A stretch of 64,000 nt of DNA. It comes from Photorhabdus caribbeanensis. Lineage in GTDB: Bacteria; Pseudomonadota; Gammaproteobacteria; Enterobacterales; Enterobacteriaceae. Made by a program: the position numbers and the translations under genes. This document shows, one piece after another, positions 8,302 to 17,950 of this stretch. The notes beneath the pieces were generated by a model that saw nothing but the letters and a program-made list of their open reading frames with translations, was not told the origin of the DNA and searched no databases. The stretch spans positions 1 to 64,000 of the forward strand of contig NZ_RCWB01000020.1 of assembly GCF_018448885.1 (NCBI RefSeq). Reading direction: 5' to 3'. How positions within the stretch are numbered: the stretch's first letter is position 1; every line of letters begins with the position of its first letter.

Positions 8302-10347
8302 TTAGTTTTCAATGTATATCTTAGCTATTTTCTCAAATAAAGAACTTTTACTGACTTCCCTTAACCTCAATATATCGTTGGTAAAAGAACGTAGGAAAAT
8401 AGATGTGATATTTTGTTCCATAGCATTTATCTGTTTGCCCTCTTTATCCATAGTCAGAATATTGTAAATTAAGTTCTCTTTCGCAATCGTTTGATTAGGT
8501 GAATTACATGGTGATACAAAATACAATAAGTCATCTCCCCTCGGTTGAAGATAAATATGTTCATACTGACTATTCTGTTTAGGCGCTAAGTAATAGGGCA
8601 AAACTGTTTCAATCGGATTACATACCCTATTTACTAAATTTTCATCTTCCAAAGCATACTCAATATTATCTATTTTCTGATTACCGATGATCCTGGGAAT
8701 TCTATCCGAGTGATATCGGCTAAGAAAAACTTCTTCAACATTATCAAATAAATAAAAAGAATCATTATAAAGACTTGATATTTTCTTCATAAATTCGCAT
8801 TTTTCCTCAAGGGCCGTCTTACTCTTTACAAGTGAATGTTCATTGATGAAAAGCGTTTTATTATGAATATTAATACCAACTATTGAAGCCAGTATTTCCT
8901 TATTTTTCTTATATTCTTCTGTAATCCTAATATACACAAGAGTTATCTTTAAATCTGGAAGGTCAATATTTTCAATTTTTTTCTCCTTGAAAACTCTCTC
9001 TTTTAGCCAAAGTTCACTCTTGATCTTTTGGATTTTTGTACGTATTTTATTGCTTAGTTTTTCCAGTCCGGTCTCCTTATCGTTTTCCACAATATTATTA
9101 TCTAAATCTATACCCTGAATAACTGTTTCACCTTGCGCTTCAAACCTATAGTGTTTTAATTTCGAATAGTAATCCAATTCAGCATCTTCTATTCCTTTTT
9201 CTCCAATATGCTTAAATGCATCCCATGTCGTGTTTTTAATTTCACCTTTGACCAATATACTGGTTTTAGCGCCATCATCCAATGAATTGAGAACCAAATA
9301 GTTTTTATTTTTATCCAATGTATTAAAATCTTTAGCAGAGGAATAAGTTAATTCTTTTAGTTCAAATACTTCCTTAATCTCTTTTTCCAAAAACATTTTA
9401 GATTTACTATCAGCAGAATGCTTTGGAATTCTGGCATCTATTAATACCAGAGGATGTAATAAATTTTTATTAACCGTGATAAAATCATGAAGGACATAAT
9501 CAGCTTTAAAGTATCTTTCACTAAAAGAGATCTCAGCATGATTTAATAGTTCTTTTATTTTTTGTATAATCAAGTTTTGAACATAATTTTTACTATTTCG
9601 ATATCCTTTCATAAATCGCATGAATTTTTTCTTAGAGTGTTCATTGGTATTGATATTATCTGTTACCTGAAAATTATTCTCTTTAGTTCTAAATAATAAT
9701 TGAATTTCTTCTGTATTATATGAATCCACATTGTATGAATCCACTTTTTTTTCAATTCTAAAAGCCTTTCTATGTAAATTTACAACTAACTCTTTTTGAT
9801 AAATGCAATGAAAACACGGATAAAAAGTATCAATTATATTACCACGTTTTTCTGCTGATAAATAAATTCGTGAATTATAAAATTTAGGTTCTATTTCATA
9901 ATTCTCTTCAAGCTCTTTTAGAAAAATTCTTTTAATATGCAATCCCACAATCGCAGAAAAAACATTGCATAAAAATTTGCTATTTTCTTCAAATTTATCA
10001 ATAAACCCTTTTATGTCATATTCTTGGTCGGAAAGATAAAAAAAGTGAACTACTTTACTACTCCAAAAACTATCGTAAAACACTTTTTCTGATGAATTTA
10101 AATTTAATTTTTTCCTTATGATTTTTTGTATTTCCTTATCTACTTTAGCATAGAAGTCTTTGTCTCTTTCTCCTTCTTCTTTAATAAAACTCTTCTGACC
10201 GTGAGTAATATATAATCCACTACCATCATCTACTTCAAATAGCTTCTCTATATTCCCAGAAATACTCCCGTCAATGTCTAAAATATTAGTTTTAGCTACA
10301 GGAGAAACGCCAGAACAATCATCAACAAGATTAACCAATTTCATCAT
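8302..10347 (-). CDS. Unrecognised partner protein of the helicase-nuclease (candidate defence system subunit)
   Basis: The protein has 681 residues if the ATG at 10347 is used; AAGGTGG lies 5-6 bases upstream, inside the end of the helicase gene, so the two genes are translationally coupled. It is Lys/Asn/Ile-rich with no signal peptide, membrane segment or obvious Walker motif. It appears to contain several alternating alpha/beta blocks: PLVLIDARIPKHSADSKSKM near residue 310, ETVIQGIDLDNN near 410, LKITLVYIRITEEYKKNKEI near 465-485, ASIVGINIHNKTLFINE, and a C-terminal HIYLQPRGDDLLYFVSP. The beta-rich segments after an ELWLKERVF helix faintly recall MID-PIWI or RNase-H-like modules, but I cannot identify catalytic residues and do not assign this. 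A role as specificity, sensor or effector partner of the helicase is inferred from the operon only. Confidence 0.7.
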   Translation of the reverse strand: MMKLVNLVDDCSGVSPVAKTNILDIDGSISGNIEKLFEVDDGSGLYITHGQKSFIKEEGERDKDFYAKVDKEIQKIIRKKLNLNSSEKVFYDSFWSSKVVHFFYLSDQEYDIKGFIDKFEENSKFLCNVFSAIVGLHIKRIFLKELEENYEIEPKFYNSRIYLSAEKRGNIIDTFYPCFHCIYQKELVVNLHRKAFRIEKKVDSYNVDSYNTEEIQLLFRTKENNFQVTDNINTNEHSKKKFMRFMKGYRNSKNYVQNLIIQKIKELLNHAEISFSERYFKADYVLHDFITVNKNLLHPLVLIDARIPKHSADSKSKMFLEKEIKEVFELKELTYSSAKDFNTLDKNKNYLVLNSLDDGAKTSILVKGEIKNTTWDAFKHIGEKGIEDAELDYYSKLKHYRFEAQGETVIQGIDLDNNIVENDKETGLEKLSNKIRTKIQKIKSELWLKERVFKEKKIENIDLPDLKITLVYIRITEEYKKNKEILASIVGINIHNKTLFINEHSLVKSKTALEEKCEFMKKISSLYNDSFYLFDNVEEVFLSRYHSDRIPRIIGNQKIDNIEYALEDENLVNRVCNPIETVLPYYLAPKQNSQYEHIYLQPRGDDLLYFVSPCNSPNQTIAKENLIYNILTMDKEGKQINAMEQNITSIFLRSFTNDILRLREVSKSSLFEKIAKIYIEN

Positions 10348-10349
10348 TA

Positions 10350-13300
10350 TCAACCACCTTGTAATAAATTTAAAATTTGTTTATTAATACGAATTTCTTT
10401 AACTAACTTACTTCCTGAACCTATACGAAAATCTTGGTCATAATCTTGCTTTTTATTTTCATACCCAAAGTATTCTTTAAATAAATTAAGATAATAAATT
10501 TTACTATCTGGCGATATTTCTTGCTCAAGATTTAATGGATTATTTTCCATGCGAGTATTTAAATATACGAACTTAACTGATTCATATTTATTATCAATAT
10601 AACTTAAAATAGTTTCAGCTTTTCTTTGAGCATTATTATGCGTTTTTAACGATTGATATCTTTTATCTAAAGTAGATGACCAATTCTTTGTATCAACACA
10701 AATTAAATGCTTATCCACCTCAATATAAAAATCAAACAATTCATAAGCTTTTTTTCCTATTTTTTCACTCAATAATTTAGGATCTATTGACTGACAATTA
10801 TGTAGTCTAGCTAAAAGTAGGGTAAATAAATATTCACCCATATTCCCTTTGAGCAATGGAATAAAAAAAGGATGTGGAATGCAATCTTTAAACACATTCC
10901 TGCTTAGAATTACAATTTCTTTTAAAAGATGTGTGACATGTTCATCTTTTCTACCATCAACTCGATTACCAATACCTGAAAATATCCATTCCTTAGGATG
11001 ATATATTGAATAGCCATGTTCAATATCCGTTAACGTCACTATCCCATCTTCAAGATTTTTAATACTTAACTTCAACTGTGGAGTCGTAGAGATATCAATA
11101 TATAGCACATCAACTGCATCCATCATTGTTTGGTATTTTTGAACATGAGGATTTGACTTTAATTTTTCTACGTAGTTTGACGGAGACGTAATGCTTTCAA
11201 TAGATCTCAGTTGTTCGTTAAACGTAATTGCATCAATATTGCCTTCCCTTGCATATGACAATATCTGTGGCACAAAATCTTCAAAAAATTCCTCAAGTAA
11301 TATCGAATTTTGAGCTATTTTCTCCTCAAATAATTCTCTTTCTTCACCTGATTTAAAACTACAGATAGATCTTTCTTTTTCGCATAACAGCATAAATTGA
11401 TAATTCAATAAAGACATGCTCTCTAATATAGGTCGATTTTTCTTAATGCGAGTAAATTGATTAAACAGAACTATTCCATCCTCTACAGCACTATCCGGAA
11501 TAAATATCTCTGTATTTATCTTCGTATCTTTACGCTCAACACGACCAATAGCTTGCATTAAATCTTTTAGTTTAGAGATCCTATGTTCACGCATTAAGAA
11601 CTGGTAATCTTCACCACTTGATAAATTGATATCAAAATCCTTTAGAAATTTTTCCTCATCTGAATCAGAACATTGTTTCATTAACAGTAAATAGTTTTGC
11701 AACGAGTGAAGTGTTCTATCATTTGTTTTTTCATCCTTAATGATTGCACTCCAGAATGGCGCACTCGTTAATACTAAACGCTCAAAATCCTCCTCAAATA
11801 AATCCCCACCTTCTTCTGGATAAGTAAGAAAATAATTTAACCCTGTACCAGCACTTTTATAAGATGAGAGTAATACAATTTTCGTATTTTTATCCTTTAT
11901 ATGGATGAAGTCTCTAATATTACACGCTTTACGTAATTCCGCATCAAATAAAATTACACGGATCTTAGGTTTATTTGCAAAAGGTAAATACTCAAATATT
12001 TTCCATGAACTATGCACTTTTTTGATATTCTTAATTTTTACTTCTGTTCTGGAAAAATATTTTTTCAGTTTGCGCTGAAAGCGGTTACTCAATGCCAAAC
12101 TCATCGTATGCTTGCCTTGATAAGCAGCAAGGAGCATAGAACAAAGCTGACGTTCAAATTCTATTTTTTGATAGCTATTTAAACTCTTTTTAAAATTTTT
12201 ATCCAAACCATAAAGTTCGTCCCTAAGAAAATTAAATTTTATTTTAAAACTCTCATCAAAATCCTTGCAAAAATCAAATAAAGGAAGATCTGAATTAAAT
12301 ACACCAAAGTCGATAGTTCTCAGTTCCGCTCGTTTATCCCGCAGAGAAGCCAATAACGCAATATCAGTACCACTTCGCTCAATGATTTGAATAGCTAAGT
12401 TATTTGGTTTACCCGCGCAAAATCGTCGTAAGAAATTACGATTATATTGCCCTGAATAAGTTTCAGCAAAACCTGTCGTCGCACTGAGACAAATTACGCT
12501 ATTTCTTGTGTTATAGAGGCTACGGAGCAAAGCCACTTCGGGCTGCTCTTTAATAAGATCAAGAGTAAAATTTATATACGTGAGATTACTTAATGTCTCG
12601 TCTTGAAACTCTAATTCTTTCATCCGCTCTATGGTAAATACGGTTTTAGACTGAAAATATGTATAAAAGTGAGAAATCAACATTTCTTCCGACGCAGGAT
12701 GTTCGAACATTTGTTTCAGTTCATTCCTGATTTTTCCTGCTTTCTGTATAAATTTATACATCAAAAAGTTTTGACTACTATCCCCCGCCTGTTTAAGTGA
12801 TTTCGCAAATTGTGAACGATTGGAAATCTTCGCAGCAGCAGCCAGTACTACCATCGCAAGTTGATAAGTATCGTGAAGAGAAGGATTTTTATCTCGATTA
12901 TCCGTAGAATAATATAGTTGACAACCACTTCCTCTATGCACAAATTCAATTTTCACTTTCTTTAGTGATTCTTCATTAAAAAAACGTTTAGGAGAAAAAC
13001 TAAATACATTTCTGGTAATATTAATGACTTGTTCAATATCATCACCCTTAATTTGAACAAAATCGATATTACCAGAAAAAAGTTTAAGTAAAGACTCCAA
13101 GTTTTGTTCAATAGTGCCTTCTAAAGATAGCTCGCAATTCTTTTCCAAATATGCCTTGATATCATTAATAAATTCATTTTTCTCAGAGAGAAAAGGTAAA
13201 TATGACATCTTAGCAACATCAATATCTTTCACTTGTTGTAATAGACGGTAAGTTACCGCAAAAACATGAACAAGTTGTACTTTATCATCAATTAAATTCA

Positions 13301-14837
13301 CACTACGCGAATTTGAGAAAATTCGGTAAGCCTCATGTTCTTCATCAATCACTAATGTAAAACTGATATTGTGTTTTCTAAAATAGTTTTCGTCGTCGAT
13401 CTTAAAAAACTCTGTCTTTAAATATTCAATCTGTTCTGCAACAGGAGATTCTAAAAAAGCACTTAATGTATTGTCCGTCAGTTTCTTTTTCCCACCAATT
13501 AAGTAATCAAAAGGTATCGATTTTACAATATATTTACCTAGCTTATTTATCCGTGGCATTTTAATCGGCCTGTCAAATTTGCTAGTCGTCGCCAGCAGAA
13601 TACAAGGCGAAACCATCGCTGCCGCCATTGGTATACAATGAAAGATAATTTCTTTACGCAACAGTTCAATCTTATTCTCTGCTCCCATAATAGCAGGTAG
13701 ATTAATGGCCGACTCTTGTCGGTTTAAAGCAGCCTCAGATAACTCATCAAGCACCCTCGTTAAATTAGATTTACACTTTTTAAGCTGATCTTCATGATCC
13801 TGAATAAGATCAGCGTCATCACCTTGCTGTTTTTGTATTAGAATTTGCTTTTCAATATTCTCTATCGTTTTAACAATAATAGCTAAATTATTGGCTTTCG
13901 ATGCTAGCGGTGAGTTTTTCGCTCTTTTTTCCCATGTTAAATAACGTTTTTTATTCTCAATAATTTCCCCGTTGCAATCTTCAACCCAGTTTACAAAGTT
14001 CAAGTCTCTCAGATCTTCTTGGCTGTAAAGACCAAGAAATTCAATGCCTTTTTTCTTCGCCTTTTTAATCAACTTTTTGTCAAAATCAATCTGTGATTTC
14101 TGGGGAGTAACAAATAAAAAATTAGTAAAATCACTGCTTTTCACATTAACAGCAACCGATTCAATGTAACGGCTAAGTACTCCATAACTCTTACCAAAAC
14201 CCGTTCCGTCATTTGAAAATACCAGTGTCGGGTGATCATTTTGATATACGTTATAGAGCTCAGATAATTGAGATCTCAGTACATTAATGTCATCTTTAAG
14301 ATGCTGTGGCGCTCTCTTATCTTCTAAATAATTAGCAAGGATAGATTTTTCTGACATATGAGTTATGCCACACGGCTGATATTTTCCATCTAAGTGAATA
14401 ATCAATTTTTGGCGATATAATTCTTGTATAATGTTTCTTTGTGATCGACTTAATTGCAGAGAAAAATGAGTAACAACATCATCTACCAACCATCCCGACT
14501 CAAAAAGTTGATTAGCTTCTAAAAGCGCCTCTTTATCTTTCTTTGTTAGCGTTTTATAAGATACGCATAATGTAAAATCGTCTTTAGAAGCTGTTTTGTC
14601 CTTCATCGGCAAAGCGACTTTGCGGGCCTTATCTCTACTTGTTTGGTATAGGAATCCCATCTTTGCAAGCTCAAACATGATGCTAATAACTGTCGCCTCA
14701 TCGTGTTTAAGATCTTGTCTGATATCCTCCAAGATCTCAGCATGTTCATCAATGACACCATCTAATCTTTTAAATAATTCCAATTTCTCATACGCAATAT
14801 CAAAAAGTTTTTCTTTTAAGGTTTCAGACCACCTCAT
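10350..14837 (-). CDS. Large SF2 helicase with C-terminal PD-(D/E)XK-like nuclease domain
   Basis: This 1495-residue protein starts at ATG 14837 with an AGAAGAG upstream. The N-terminal ~150 residues look like winged-helix or accessory helices. Helicase motifs follow: Walker A NDGTGFGKS (about 209-217), DEEH box in LVIDEEHEAY (about 500), motif III-like CLSATTG (about 785), motif V-like SYKSAGTGLNYF, and motif VI QAIGRVERKD (about 1095). There are long insertions between motifs I and II, including a coiled-coil-like Lys/Gln-rich stretch. The C-terminal ~170 residues have GNMGE (about 1331) then FDFYIEVDKHLICVDTKNW (about 1365-1383), i.e. E...D-x(n)-D-x-K, a restriction-endonuclease-like core. 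An ATP-driven DNA translocase fused to a nuclease is typical of anti-phage systems. I cannot match it to a named one. Confidence 0.85.
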   Translation of the reverse strand: MRWSETLKEKLFDIAYEKLELFKRLDGVIDEHAEILEDIRQDLKHDEATVISIMFELAKMGFLYQTSRDKARKVALPMKDKTASKDDFTLCVSYKTLTKKDKEALLEANQLFESGWLVDDVVTHFSLQLSRSQRNIIQELYRQKLIIHLDGKYQPCGITHMSEKSILANYLEDKRAPQHLKDDINVLRSQLSELYNVYQNDHPTLVFSNDGTGFGKSYGVLSRYIESVAVNVKSSDFTNFLFVTPQKSQIDFDKKLIKKAKKKGIEFLGLYSQEDLRDLNFVNWVEDCNGEIIENKKRYLTWEKRAKNSPLASKANNLAIIVKTIENIEKQILIQKQQGDDADLIQDHEDQLKKCKSNLTRVLDELSEAALNRQESAINLPAIMGAENKIELLRKEIIFHCIPMAAAMVSPCILLATTSKFDRPIKMPRINKLGKYIVKSIPFDYLIGGKKKLTDNTLSAFLESPVAEQIEYLKTEFFKIDDENYFRKHNISFTLVIDEEHEAYRIFSNSRSVNLIDDKVQLVHVFAVTYRLLQQVKDIDVAKMSYLPFLSEKNEFINDIKAYLEKNCELSLEGTIEQNLESLLKLFSGNIDFVQIKGDDIEQVINITRNVFSFSPKRFFNEESLKKVKIEFVHRGSGCQLYYSTDNRDKNPSLHDTYQLAMVVLAAAAKISNRSQFAKSLKQAGDSSQNFLMYKFIQKAGKIRNELKQMFEHPASEEMLISHFYTYFQSKTVFTIERMKELEFQDETLSNLTYINFTLDLIKEQPEVALLRSLYNTRNSVICLSATTGFAETYSGQYNRNFLRRFCAGKPNNLAIQIIERSGTDIALLASLRDKRAELRTIDFGVFNSDLPLFDFCKDFDESFKIKFNFLRDELYGLDKNFKKSLNSYQKIEFERQLCSMLLAAYQGKHTMSLALSNRFQRKLKKYFSRTEVKIKNIKKVHSSWKIFEYLPFANKPKIRVILFDAELRKACNIRDFIHIKDKNTKIVLLSSYKSAGTGLNYFLTYPEEGGDLFEEDFERLVLTSAPFWSAIIKDEKTNDRTLHSLQNYLLLMKQCSDSDEEKFLKDFDINLSSGEDYQFLMREHRISKLKDLMQAIGRVERKDTKINTEIFIPDSAVEDGIVLFNQFTRIKKNRPILESMSLLNYQFMLLCEKERSICSFKSGEERELFEEKIAQNSILLEEFFEDFVPQILSYAREGNIDAITFNEQLRSIESITSPSNYVEKLKSNPHVQKYQTMMDAVDVLYIDISTTPQLKLSIKNLEDGIVTLTDIEHGYSIYHPKEWIFSGIGNRVDGRKDEHVTHLLKEIVILSRNVFKDCIPHPFFIPLLKGNMGEYLFTLLLARLHNCQSIDPKLLSEKIGKKAYELFDFYIEVDKHLICVDTKNWSSTLDKRYQSLKTHNNAQRKAETILSYIDNKYESVKFVYLNTRMENNPLNLEQEISPDSKIYYLNLFKEYFGYENKKQDYDQDFRIGSGSKLVKEIRINKQILNLLQGG

Positions 14838-15321
14838 TCATGAAATCTCTTCTGGTTTATTTTTGCACGATCAAACTCTACACAAAATGCATATAATTTT
14901 CCAGAATAAAAACAGAGGACAGAAGAGAGAAGACAGAGGACAGAAGAAAACAGGAGGATATTATTTTAAAATCATAACAGAGTCTAAAAGTAAATAAGAT
15001 GAAAATAGCTATCATCTTATTTATGGAATATTTTCAAAACCTGAATACTTCTTAGATTAATAACTAAGTTATCGAAGTATAAATTGCTGATAAAAATCAT
15101 CGTTTTTATTCTGATTAGCTCCCGACTGTAAATTAAATGGTTTTATTTATTTCACTCTTTAATAAATTGGGAAATCTAAACGTCTATACTTCTTAACATC
15201 TAAAATAAAACTAATATATTCCTTTTGGCTATATATGGTTGCTATTCATTCTTTCAAACAAATACATATACAGAGTTATCCTCCATAACTATCTGAATAC
15301 AACGGATTATCTGGATATGAT
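14838..15321. other. Intergenic region between helicase operon and cystathionine genes
   Basis: This region should contain the minus-strand promoter of the helicase operon and the plus-strand promoter of the cystathionine beta-synthase gene. The only structure I see is the purine heptad repeat at 14913-14947. The remainder is AT-rich and featureless. Confidence 0.5.
14913..14947 (+). repeat. Purine-rich heptad repeat (CAGARGA, five units)
   Basis: Five consecutive 7-base units read CAGAGGA, CAGAAGA, GAGAAGA, CAGAGGA, CAGAAGA. The same heptad, rotated, recurs at 24393-24427. Confidence 0.85.
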
Positions 15322-16689
15322 ATGACCACATCACGCTCTGTTCTCGATATGATTGGCAATACCCCGTTGCTGGAGTTAACGCATCTGAATACCGGTCAAT
15401 GTCAATTATTTATTAAGCTGGAAAATCAAAATCCCGGTGGCTCTATTAAAGATCGCGTTGCTCTTTCCATGATCGAGCAGGCGGAAGAACAGGGATTACT
15501 TCAACCTGGTGGTACGATTATCGAAGCCACGGCTGGCAATACCGGCATCGGGTTGGCACTGGTCGCCGCCTTGAAAGGCTATAAATTGATTCTGGTTGTT
15601 CCAGATAAGATGAGCCGGGAGAAGGTGTTTCATCTGCGTGCACTGGGCACCGATGTACGTCTTACCCGTTCTGATGTTAGCAAAGGTCATCCAGAGTATT
15701 ATCAAGATTATGCCCTGCGTCTGGCGCGAGAGATCCCCGGTGCTTTTTATATCGATCAGTTCAACAATCCAGCTAACTCAGCAGCGCACACTACCACTAC
15801 CGGACCGGAAATCTGGCAGCAAATGGACCACAATGTCGATGCCGTGGTGATTGGTGTCGGGTCCGGCGGTACGCTTGGCGGCTTGAGTCACTATTTCGCT
15901 CAAGTTTCACCGGAAACTGAGTTTGTTCTGGCCGATCCAAATGGTTCTATCCTGGTGGACTATATCGAACGCGGCAAATATGGTGAAGCCGGGAGCTGGC
16001 AGGTAGAAGGCATCGGCGAAGATTTTATTCCTCCTCTGGGCGATTTTAGTCGAGTGCGCCATGCATACCGTGTCAGTGATGCAGAAGCTTTTTCCAGTGC
16101 CCGTGATCTGTTGCTCAAGGAAGGTGTGCTGGCAGGCTCTTCCAGCGGTACTTTGCTCGCCGCCGCACTGCGCTACTGCCGTGCGCAAACCACTCCCAAA
16201 CGTGTGGTTACGCTAGCATGTGACAGTGGAAACAAGTATCTGTCAAAAATGTTTAATGATTATTGGATGCTGGAGCAGGGATTCCAATCGCGTGTGCAAC
16301 AGCACGATCTCAGCGATTATATTACTTATCGCTATCAGGATGGCGCTACGGTTTTTATATCGCCAGAAGATACGTTGAAAACCGCTCATACCCGCATGCG
16401 CTTATATGAGATTTCACAATTACCGGTGCTGAAAGGAGAGCAAGTAGTCGGCATTATTGATGAGTGGGATTTGATGCATTCCGTGCAGGCTGATCCACGC
16501 AATTTTAGTCTGCCCGTTAGCCACGCTATGACTCATCAGGTGAAAACGCTGGATAAAAGCGCTTCTTTGCAACAATTGATGGCAACTTTCGACGCCGGAC
16601 ATGTGGCGCTGATCGTCGATAATGGCCGTTTTCTTGGGCTGATAACTCGCACAGATGTGCTGAACGCATGGCGTCAGCAACTTAATTGA
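15322..16689 (+). CDS. Cystathionine beta-synthase (PLP enzyme with tandem CBS domains)
   Basis: This 455-residue protein condenses serine (or O-acetylserine) with homocysteine to give cystathionine. The fold-type-II PLP domain shows GGSIKDR with the Schiff-base Lys at about residue 43, the substrate-binding TAGNTG loop, the glycine-rich phosphate cup GVGSGGTLGG, and the late SSSGT motif. From about residue 340 a pair of CBS modules follows (ISPEDTLKTAHTRMRLYEIS ... QVKTLDKSASLQQLMATFDA), which usually bind an adenosyl ligand and regulate activity. The full-length architecture distinguishes it from cysteine synthase CysK/CysM, which lack CBS modules. The cystathionine gamma-lyase gene follows after 18 bases, so the pair performs reverse transsulfuration (homocysteine to cysteine). 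Confidence 0.92.
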   Translation: MTTSRSVLDMIGNTPLLELTHLNTGQCQLFIKLENQNPGGSIKDRVALSMIEQAEEQGLLQPGGTIIEATAGNTGIGLALVAALKGYKLILVVPDKMSREKVFHLRALGTDVRLTRSDVSKGHPEYYQDYALRLAREIPGAFYIDQFNNPANSAAHTTTTGPEIWQQMDHNVDAVVIGVGSGGTLGGLSHYFAQVSPETEFVLADPNGSILVDYIERGKYGEAGSWQVEGIGEDFIPPLGDFSRVRHAYRVSDAEAFSSARDLLLKEGVLAGSSSGTLLAAALRYCRAQTTPKRVVTLACDSGNKYLSKMFNDYWMLEQGFQSRVQQHDLSDYITYRYQDGATVFISPEDTLKTAHTRMRLYEISQLPVLKGEQVVGIIDEWDLMHSVQADPRNFSLPVSHAMTHQVKTLDKSASLQQLMATFDAGHVALIVDNGRFLGLITRTDVLNAWRQQLN

Positions 16690-16707
16690 TTTTTTAGGAA
16701 TGATTTT

Positions 16708-17862
16708 ATGACCAAGTTTGATACTAAAACTGTTCACGCTGGCTATACACCGGATCACACTGGCGCAATAATGCCGGCAATTTATGCAACATCGACTTAC
16801 GCCCAATCAGCCCCCGGCCAGCACACTGGTTATGAATATTCCCGCAGCGGCAATCCGACTCGTGATGCTCTGGAAAGCGCGATAGCCGAACTGGAAAACG
16901 GTGGCCGAGGCTACGCTTTTAGTTCAGGGCTGGCTGCCAGTTCTACGGTGCTAGAACTTTTGGATAAGGATAGCCATGTGGTGGCAGTCGATGATCTGTA
17001 CGGCGGCACCTATCGGCTGCTCGAAAGAGTACGTAGCCGCACTGCCGGTTTGCGTGTCACTTATGTGGAAGCCAACGATATTACCGGCCTTGAAGCAGCC
17101 ATTTGTCCCGACACAAAAATGATTTGGGTGGAGACTCCCACCAATCCGCTACTGAAACTGGCAGATTTGGCGGCTATCGCACAGATAGCGCAACGGCACG
17201 GTATTATTAGTGTGGCGGATAATACTTTCGCCTCGCCGTATCTCCAGCGCCCACTTGATCTGGGATTTGATATCGTTGTGCACTCCGCTACTAAATATTT
17301 AAACGGCCACTCCGATGTGATCGCAGGGCTGGCAGTTGTCGGAAAAGATGCAGAATTGGCAGAAAAACTTGGTTTCCTGCAAAATTCTGTCGGCGGCGTG
17401 CTCGATCCATTTAGTAGTTTCCTGGTACTGCGCGGAATACGGACACTCGCGCTGCGTATGCAACGCCATATTGACAGCGCATCAAAGATCGCACACTGGC
17501 TGGAACAACAGCCTCAGATTGAAACCGTCTTCTATCCCGGCCTCGCTTCCCATCCACAGCATGAATTGGCGAAACGTCAAATGAAGGGCTTTGGTGGTAT
17601 GATTTCGGTTCACTTAAAAGGTGATGATGATTATGCCCGCCGGTTAATTCAAGAGCTAAAACTATTTACCCTGGCAGAAAGTCTGGGCGGGGTGGAGAGT
17701 CTGATCGGCCAACCATTTAGTATGACTCACGCGTCTATTCCATTAGAAAAACGCCTTGCTTCTGGGATCACGCCACAGTTAGTACGTATTTCTGTGGGTA
17801 TTGAGGATGCCGAAGATCTCATCGCTGATTTAGCTCAGGCGTTGGAAAAAGCGGCTCAATAA
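16708..17862 (+). CDS. Cystathionine gamma-lyase / gamma-synthase family PLP enzyme
   Basis: This 384-residue Cys/Met-metabolism PLP enzyme starts at ATG 16708 with AGGAATGAT upstream. It has YSRSGNPTRDALE, the FSSGLAASS loop, VAVDDLYGGTYRL and the PLP Lys in VHSATKYLNGHSDV (K196), and ends with the SLGGVESLIGQP ... RISVGIEDAEDL signature. Sequence alone does not separate gamma-lyase from gamma-synthase, but coupling to a cystathionine beta-synthase favours the lyase: cystathionine to cysteine, 2-oxobutyrate and ammonia. The genes are probably one operon, closed by the hairpin at 17869-17902. Confidence 0.88.
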   Translation: MTKFDTKTVHAGYTPDHTGAIMPAIYATSTYAQSAPGQHTGYEYSRSGNPTRDALESAIAELENGGRGYAFSSGLAASSTVLELLDKDSHVVAVDDLYGGTYRLLERVRSRTAGLRVTYVEANDITGLEAAICPDTKMIWVETPTNPLLKLADLAAIAQIAQRHGIISVADNTFASPYLQRPLDLGFDIVVHSATKYLNGHSDVIAGLAVVGKDAELAEKLGFLQNSVGGVLDPFSSFLVLRGIRTLALRMQRHIDSASKIAHWLEQQPQIETVFYPGLASHPQHELAKRQMKGFGGMISVHLKGDDDYARRLIQELKLFTLAESLGGVESLIGQPFSMTHASIPLEKRLASGITPQLVRISVGIEDAEDLIADLAQALEKAAQ

Positions 17863-17868
17863 AAGAAT

Positions 17869-17902
17869 AATGCCAGCCAATTTTCTCAACTGGCTGGCAT
17901 TT
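17869..17902. terminator. Bidirectional terminator between cystathionine gamma-lyase gene and deoD
   Basis: AATGCCAGCCA / TGGCTGGCATT forms a strong 11-base stem between two converging genes, with AT-rich tails on both sides. Confidence 0.8.
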
Positions 17903-17950
17903 AAATAAGCGGTTCTTTTTATGCAATTAAAAGCAAATGTAGAGCCAGAA

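Noticed and set aside
8302-14837. Naming the helicase operon a PIWI-RE or Hachiman system
   Set aside because: PIWI-RE islands do pair a PIWI protein with a helicase and a REase, but I cannot see their diagnostic residues here. Hachiman proteins are shorter and HamA is only about 250-300 residues.
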